This document shows positions 58,196 to 64,000 of a stretch of DNA of 64,000 bases, one piece after another; the stretch's first letter is position 1; each line of letters opens with the position of its first letter. The notes beneath the pieces were generated by a model. That model had not been told where the DNA came from, did no database searches, and saw only the letters and a list, made by a program, of their open reading frames with translations. Made by a program: the position numbers and the translations under genes. Source of the DNA: Tetranychus cinnabarinus (Eukaryota; Arthropoda; Arachnida; Trombidiformes; Tetranychidae); assembly GCA_022266195.1 (NCBI GenBank), contig WHVY01000007.1, forward strand, positions 2,108,001 through 2,172,000, written 5' to 3'.

Positions 58196-59950
58196 ATGTC
58201 TGATCGAAAGACAAAGCGAAAAGAAAAGTTGGCCAAGCAACTTGAGGAACAAATGAAAGAATTGGCCCTTGAGAACTCAGCCTTTTCAGTTTCTACGTCA
58301 AACAATCAAAATGCACAAGCTATTGACAATGCTATAAAGATAGAAAATTTTTCTATAAGTGCTGGTGGTAAAGAACTTTTTGTTAATGCCACTTTAAATA
58401 TTACATTTGGTCGACGATATGGTTTAGTTGGTCCTAATGGTCACGGAAAGACAACCCTTCTTCGTCATATGGCTGAAAAAAAAGATCTAGGTCTACCGCC
58501 TGATTTACATGTACTCTTATGTGAGCAAGAAGTTATGGCGGATGAAACTCCCGCTGTTGAAGTATTATTGAAAAGTGACGACCGTATAACCAAGCTTCAA
58601 AAAGAGCTAGAAGATTTACAGAATGCTGACAATCCAGACCAAGATCGTATCAATGAAATTTACACTGAATTAAATGCTCTCGGTGCGGATTCAGCTGAAG
58701 CAAGGGCTAGAAGGATTCTTGCTGGTTTAGGTTTTTCGACCAAAGAAATGCAGGATCGACCCACTAAAAACTTCTCTGGAGGTTGGAGAATGAGAGTTTC
58801 ACTTGCTCGTGCCTTGTTCATTGAACCGACTCTTTTATTACTTGACGAACCTACCAACCATTTAGATCTTAATGCTGTCATTTGGTTAGATAACTATTTA
58901 CAAGGATGGAAAAAGACTTTACTAGTTGTATCTCACGACCAATCTTTCTTGGATAATGTTTGCTCTGATATAATTCATTTAGATCAAAAAAAGTTATACT
59001 CTTACAGAGGTAATTACACTCAATTCAAAAAGATGTACGTTCAGAAAAAATCCGAGCTTCAAAAAGAATATGAAAAGCAAGAGAAAAAGCTGAGAGAGCT
59101 CAAAAAGAAAGGAACCTCTGGTAAACAAGCCGAGAAATCGGTTAAAGAGCAACAATCACGTAAACAAGGCGAAGTACAAGTGGGTGAATTAATTCAAAGA
59201 CCAAAAGATTATATAGTTAAATTTAGGTTCACTGATCCGACGCCCCTTAATCCTCCAATACTTGGTTTACATGATGTCGATTTCGCTTATAATCGTAATG
59301 GGCCTTTATTATTCACAAAGCTCAATTTTGGTGTTGATATGTCTAGTAGGATTGCCATTGTAGGACCTAATGGTGTGGGAAAATCCACCTTTTTGAAACT
59401 ATTATCCGGTGAATTAGAACCACTTTCTGGTGAATTGCGAGCCAACCATCGAGCCAGAATTTCAAAATTTGATCAACACTCAGGAGAACATTTAAACCCA
59501 GAAGAAACTCCAACTGAATTTCTTATGCGTATCTTCAATAAAACGTATCAAGAAGCTCGTAAACAGTTAGGATCATTCGGATTGGTTGGTCATGCTCATA
59601 CAATCCCATGTGGTCAACTCAGTGGAGGTCAAAAAAGTCGTGTAGCTTTGTGTGAAATGGCCCTTAAAGGACCACATATTTTAATTATGGACGAACCTAC
59701 GAATAACTTGGATCTAGAGTCTATCGATGCTTTAGCCGATGCAATCAACAAATTTTCAGGTGGAGTTGTTATTGTTACCCACGATGAAAGACTTATAAGA
59801 GAAACGGAATGTCAACTTTGGGTTGTTGAGAATAAAACGATTGAAGAAATTGATGGTGACTTCGATGACTACAGAGAAGAACTTCTTAATGCTCTTGGAG
59901 AGACTGTTAATAATCCTTCGATTTCAGCTAAATTAGCTGGTGCCATTTAA
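58196..59950 (+). CDS. ABCF1: ABC-F protein 1 (translation-associated twin ATPase)
   Basis: A cytosolic ABC-F protein with two ATPase domains and no membrane part. ABCF1 (ABC50) works with eIF2 and ribosomes in translation initiation. A single exon of 584 residues. Domain 1: Walker A GPNGHGKTT (79-87), signature FSGGWRMRVSLARALF from 193, Walker B LLLLDEPTNHLDL (213-225). A Lys/Glu-rich linker spans about 280-330. Domain 2: GPNGVGKST (390-398), LSGGQKSRVALCEMA (475-489), LIMDEPTNNLDLESIDAL (496-513). KIENFSISAGGKELFVNA and DGDFDDYREE assign it to ABCF1 and not ABCF2 or ABCF3. The long charged N-terminus of vertebrate ABCF1 (protein about 800-845 residues), which contacts eIF2, is almost wholly absent; an in-frame stop nine bases before the ATG and the 5' acceptor rule out a simple extension. 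Confidence 0.95.
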   Translation: MSDRKTKRKEKLAKQLEEQMKELALENSAFSVSTSNNQNAQAIDNAIKIENFSISAGGKELFVNATLNITFGRRYGLVGPNGHGKTTLLRHMAEKKDLGLPPDLHVLLCEQEVMADETPAVEVLLKSDDRITKLQKELEDLQNADNPDQDRINEIYTELNALGADSAEARARRILAGLGFSTKEMQDRPTKNFSGGWRMRVSLARALFIEPTLLLLDEPTNHLDLNAVIWLDNYLQGWKKTLLVVSHDQSFLDNVCSDIIHLDQKKLYSYRGNYTQFKKMYVQKKSELQKEYEKQEKKLRELKKKGTSGKQAEKSVKEQQSRKQGEVQVGELIQRPKDYIVKFRFTDPTPLNPPILGLHDVDFAYNRNGPLLFTKLNFGVDMSSRIAIVGPNGVGKSTFLKLLSGELEPLSGELRANHRARISKFDQHSGEHLNPEETPTEFLMRIFNKTYQEARKQLGSFGLVGHAHTIPCGQLSGGQKSRVALCEMALKGPHILIMDEPTNNLDLESIDALADAINKFSGGVVIVTHDERLIRETECQLWVVENKTIEEIDGDFDDYREELLNALGETVNNPSISAKLAGAI

Positions 59951-61373
59951 TGATTGTGTTTCTTAGGTTGATTGGTCATTACTGCTGCTTTCAATGAGCA
60001 GTTTGTTTTTTTTTGTATTGTTTTCTCAAGAAAAAAATTACTAAACCTTTTAACATCGAAAAAATATAATAAAGAATTATGTTGAAGGACAAAAATTGTT
60101 TGATAAAAAATAGATTTCAATTGTCCATGAAATCAAGAATTTTTTCATTGATGAATTGATCATATCCGAAATCTTTCACTTCAAGTCTTCAACTTCTTCA
60201 ACTTATCTATTAATAAATAACTGCCAATGAGAATCAGCAGAACTCAAAGTTACCTGGTTACTATAAAACATCAATTAAAATTGCAAAAACTTGTATTAAA
60301 AATGTATTGTTGATTAATGTTTATCAAAATATTATATAATAGCTTCTGAGTGTTAAAAAGCTAATTCTAATAATACATTGATCACTATGAAAACTAAAAT
60401 ATTTGTAACTCGAGACTCGCGATATCATTTATCAAAAAATTGAAGGATCATTGAATAGTAACCAGACAATTAAATCTCACCTCAATTTAGCCCAAAAAGA
60501 TGGTTATAAACACAGAATCCGCATTCAAAGCATTTCGCGGGAATAAATACTTTTCGCATTGACGTAAATCATGATTTATTGTAAACAATTTTTAATTATA
60601 TTATAAAATCCTATTTATTGAGCAGTCAATAGATTCAATGTGTTGTCGAAGGCCTAAAAATGAACTGAATTTTTAGCCGTGTTTAAATATCATATTTTTT
60701 CACCAAGGAAAAGCCTTATTCTGTTATAAATTTAATTTTAATTTTGAATCGGTGACAATGAAAGTTGAAGGATTTTATTTGGTTTGTATAACTTTGAAGA
60801 GATTCATTTTGACGATAATTTTGTGGTCACACTTGCTCTTGTTAAATGAAGTTTGATTAAATTCAAGGTTTTGGGGAAATTGTAGGAATCGCTATTCTAA
60901 AATCGGCTAGAAGAATGAAATCCCTCGAAATTCCAGATAAGAGCAAATATTGAAAATTTTATAAAAATACAGAAGTTTCAATTATTAATGCCATTAATCA
61001 TAGTAGGTTACATTCAGGTTTTTTCAACTGAAATTCATTATAAAACTGAACAAATGATGAAGGAGATTCTCTGTGTTAGCTTTAATTAGTCACAGTTACA
61101 TTTCTATTAAATTAGTAACCAGCAACTTAATGACAGTAAGCTAACTTTAGTAGACGAGATAGGCATTAAAGGACAGTCTATTTCCAATTAATTTAATACT
61201 TATTTCTAATTACCGTGCTACAAGAGATTTAAAAAACCAAAATCATGGTTAAAAAGGTCCATAAATGTTGTGCCGTTGTCATAAATAGATTGAGATCGTA
61301 TGTTGATATAACAAACAAGTTAATTTTGAATACTTCCAGTCTACAGATTTAATTCTGGTACATTGTATCTATC
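59951..61373. other. Intergenic region after ABCF1
   Basis: The 3' untranslated region of ABCF1 lies at its start, with an AATAAA signal at 60068-60073. The remainder is AT-rich without a supportable gene; its end should contain the promoter of the CCP gene. Confidence 0.5.
60068..60073 (+). terminator. Polyadenylation signal of ABCF1
   Basis: AATAAA about 120 bases after the ABCF1 stop codon, followed by a TTGTTTGAT-like U-rich stretch. Position and sequence fit a cleavage and polyadenylation signal. Confidence 0.6.
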
Positions 61374-62348
61374 ATGTTAGTCCATTTTATTTTAGGATTG
61401 TCTGTATTTACATTAGTGACTGGTGACTGTTCAATACCAACTTTACCCAAAGATGGATTTTTCATGACCTGCGGAACGCTAACTGGCTCCATTTGCCAGA
61501 TTTTTTGTCGATATACAAATAAAATTTTAATCAAGAAATGTGCCGTCAATGGGACTTGGGTTGGTGATACTTTCGACTGCACAGGTAATTATATTTTCTT
61601 GTGTCATGGTCTTAAAGCTCATGGTTTCAATTTTATTTTGTGTATTCCTTTAGACGATGATGATGATGATTGTGAGAAAAGTTTAAAGGCTCCTGCCAAT
61701 GGATCAATCGTCGGTGTTTGTAATAAAAATTATGGATCCGTTTGTGTCTTCAAATGTAATACTGGTTTTGATCTTGTAGGATCAGCACAAGTTTATTGCT
61801 TGGGACAATGGACTACATCTGAGCCAACCTGTGTTAAAGCCGGCGCAACCAATGCAACAGTTAAATGTTCAGCCTTAAACCCACCAGCAAACGGTCATTT
61901 GGATGGTAGATGTTATCAAGGATCGCCAGTCGGTTCAGTGTGTAACTTTGTCTGTTCAACAGGTTATACTCTCGTCGGTTCTTCATCATCAATCTGTTTA
62001 GCCAACGGTCAATGGAGCGCTTGGGCACCATCTTGTAATAAACCATCAACAACTAAAGCACCAGATAACAACAGTCAAAATCCCTTTACATTCCCAGCCC
62101 AAACTACTAGTAAACCAACTTGGCCCAGCCAACCAAGTCAGCAAACGACAGTTAGTCCAGGTAAATGTTCATCAGTGAAAGATGTTGAGAATGGTAGACT
62201 TAAAGGTGATTGTCAACCAGGAATTAAAACCCGTACGTGTTCAGTTGTGTGTCGCTTCGGTTACTACGCAGATGGAGGGTCGAAGTCAATAACTTGTCAA
62301 GAAAATGGTCAATGGTCTGGTAAATTATCGTCCTGCAAACGTAAGTGA
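61374..62348 (+). CDS. Secreted CCP/sushi-domain protein (probably continues past the window)
   Basis: The signal peptide is MLVHFILGLSVFTLVTG, followed by four sushi (CCP) modules of four cysteines each. They start DCSIPTLPKDG, DCEKSLKAPANGSIVGVC, VKCSALNPPANGHLDGRC and GKCSSVKDVENGRLKGDC. A Pro/Thr/Ser-rich linker (KPSTTKAPDNN to QQTTVSPG), probably O-glycosylated, separates modules 3 and 4. An intron of 69 bases (61585-61653, GTAATT...TTTAG) lies after module 1; it has no stop and is a multiple of three, so unspliced RNA also reads through. Spliced, six Asp residues follow the join. The frame ends CKRK-stop at 62348, but AAAC|GTAAGTGA there is a strong phase-1 donor, matching the phase of the first intron. 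The gene may therefore go on beyond 64000. Module count suggests adhesion or humoral recognition; function unknown. Confidence 0.82.
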   Translation: MLVHFILGLSVFTLVTGDCSIPTLPKDGFFMTCGTLTGSICQIFCRYTNKILIKKCAVNGTWVGDTFDCTGNYIFLCHGLKAHGFNFILCIPLDDDDDDCEKSLKAPANGSIVGVCNKNYGSVCVFKCNTGFDLVGSAQVYCLGQWTTSEPTCVKAGATNATVKCSALNPPANGHLDGRCYQGSPVGSVCNFVCSTGYTLVGSSSSICLANGQWSAWAPSCNKPSTTKAPDNNSQNPFTFPAQTTSKPTWPSQPSQQTTVSPGKCSSVKDVENGRLKGDCQPGIKTRTCSVVCRFGYYADGGSKSITCQENGQWSGKLSSCKRK

Positions 62349-64000
62349 TTAAAACATATAGCAATGTTTTTAAAAAGACACAACTAACACATTTGTAACA
62401 TTTTTGCACAAGTTGACACAAATACTGCAAGAGAAATGGACAAAAACGGTTAAAAACTAATTTCTTTCAGATTTAAACTCTGTTGGTTTGTAAAGATATG
62501 AAAACTGAATCCATTTGTGCAATTTAAAAGTTTCTCTGACCCATAGTTATCGAGAAAATCGAGATCAAAGTTGAAACTTCGATCGCCTTTTGTACAACTG
62601 TGTGACAAGATTTTTTCATGAAACTGATTTTGCTGATGTAGTTTTTGATAGTTAACAAGAAAATGCATTTGTTTTGAGAAATAAAACTTTTATTTTTCTT
62701 TAAAACAGATTAGTTCGATTAGTTCCAGTTAAACCTGTCGCATTCTGTGACGAAAAGGGTTAGAGATCTGAAACTTGCTATTCGTCCATAAAAATTGTTA
62801 GCTAACATCACGGAATGAATAATTTTTTCAATTTGTCAGCAGTTCTCTTGATTTTGGCCTTTAAACTTGAAACTTTGAGCCTCGATATTTCGAACATGCA
62901 AGCACCTACAGCCATCATTTCTTCACCAACCATCAGTACCATTATGGGCTATAATAGTATATTACTGTACACTCAATAAAATCTGAGCTAATTCACTTAA
63001 TAATGAAGATCCCTTTAACGCACAAGATTTGTGTTTGGTAAACATTCAACTTCACAATATAAGTCTCAAATCTGAAAACATAAATAATGAAATGCTATAA
63101 CTTTTTTCGTAGATCCTTGAATAATTTTATATTTCAATTTATTATTGCCCATAAAAATATCTAACGATTAGTTAAAGAATGATGATCGTAGGTGGTACCA
63201 TTCTCGAAATATTGGGGTCCAAAGTCTTTAGACAAATGGCCAAAAATCAAGAGAACTATCGGTTAAATTGAAAAAAGTATTGGGCACAAGATGTGTAATA
63301 ACAATTTATCAACTTAGCATAAAGTTTTAGGTCTCTAAATATTACGGTCACAAAATGCGACACGTTTAACTAAAAATCGAACTTGATTTGTTTTAAAGAT
63401 TTATTTTAAAATTTAAAAACTTATTTCTTAAAATAAGACCTTTTTCTTATTGTTCATCAAAATTTACATCTTTGAAATGAATTTTATGAAAAAATCTGCT
63501 TCCATAGCTGAGCAAAAAGCGATCAAAGTCTCAACTTTGACCTCGATTTTCTCGAAAAAATTTCATCGCATTAAATAATTATTAGTACCAATGAGCTCAG
63601 TTTTTAATTCCCTACAACCCTACAAAATCTCAACTCTTCACTCAAACGTTCGAGCTTTTTGCAGTACTTTTTGCATTTCATTTGTAAGTTTAACCAGAAA
63701 ATTGGTTTAAAACCCAAGAAATGGGTTAAATGAGTTTAGTTTGTTGAATAAGTTGTTTCTTGTAACTTCTAGACCCAAGAATAATAAACCAAATGCAATA
63801 ATGGTAATTTTTTAAATGGAATCAAACAATTAATTAGTAAAGGATTAGATTGGTGATATAATTATGACTGCAGATGTAATCATAATCGAAATATCGAGGC
63901 TCAAAGTTTCCAGTTCAAAGGCCAAAATCAAGCGAACTGTTAGCAGATGGAAAAAATTATTCAATTCATGATATGAAGAAGCAATTTTGATGAATAAATA
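62349..64000. repeat. R1 long inverted repeat after the last CCP exon
   Basis: The leader (TAAAAAGACACAACTAACAC) is followed by a reverse arm (about 62440-62950), a spacer with ATTATGGGCTATAATAGTAT, and a forward arm (about 63140-63620). A further forward arm begins about 63845 and runs off the window. It matches 16010-17470 step by step with scattered substitutions. If the donor at 62341 is used, all of this is intron of the CCP gene. Small frames in it (62224, 62450, minus) are not genes. Confidence 0.8.

Noticed and set aside
1..64000. CRISPR arrays, bacterial operons, phage or plasmid genes
   Set aside because: None seen; introns, gene families and non-coding spacing are those of an animal nuclear genome.

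Overview
The window reads as AT-rich nuclear DNA of an arthropod. Genes are split by short GT-AG introns, mostly about 60-80 bases, and gene order is mixed-strand with no operons. Protein content (Pax3/7, HHEX, SIAH, THOC2, RPP30, NUDT19, ABCF1, an SLC46-type transporter) is animal. Compact introns and AT richness fit a mite such as the spider mite Tetranychus. That species-level idea is inference; no marker gene in the window proves it.

Layout. 1-2.6 kb: a small TA-flanked inverted-repeat element, an inverted fragment of a THOC2 exon, and a dispersed repeat (called R1 here). 2.65-8.18 kb: THOC2 (+, 15 exons), convergent with RPP30 (-, 8.35-9.6 kb). 9.6-13.2 kb: no gene seen. 13.2-20.7 kb: a decayed collinear duplicate of the middle of the Pax3/7 gene, interrupted by about 2.4 kb of R1 and a second TA-flanked element. 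20.74-29.95 kb: Pax3/7 (+, 7 coding exons, 5.9-kb third intron). 30-36.2 kb: no gene seen. 36.2-38.0 kb: NUDT19 (-). 40.4-41.2 kb: HHEX-type homeobox gene (+). 43.6-45.1 kb: single-exon SLC46-like transporter (+). 47.7-48.9 kb: SIAH/sina (-). 50.2-50.9 kb: a membrane-anchored glucosidase II beta-like protein (-). 51.5-52.05 kb: SDR pseudogene (-). 52.1-54.4 kb: an eight-finger C2H2 gene (-). 55.6-56.6 kb: intact SDR (retinol-dehydrogenase-like, -). 58.2-59.95 kb: ABCF1 (+). 61.4-62.35 kb and probably beyond the window: a secreted CCP/sushi protein (+), followed by R1.

The genes do not form one pathway: housekeeping (mRNA export, tRNA processing, translation, CoA metabolism, ubiquitin ligation) is interspersed with developmental regulators (Pax3/7, HHEX). 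The distinctive features are structural. One is the partial, homeobox-less duplicate upstream of Pax3/7. The other is the R1 inverted-repeat family, whose copies repeatedly sit next to displaced gene pieces (THOC2 exon 2, the last CCP exon, the SIAH promoter plus SDR block). Exon boundaries below were placed by eye from GT-AG signals, reading frame and remembered family sequences; every spliced CDS reported as complete sums to a multiple of three.
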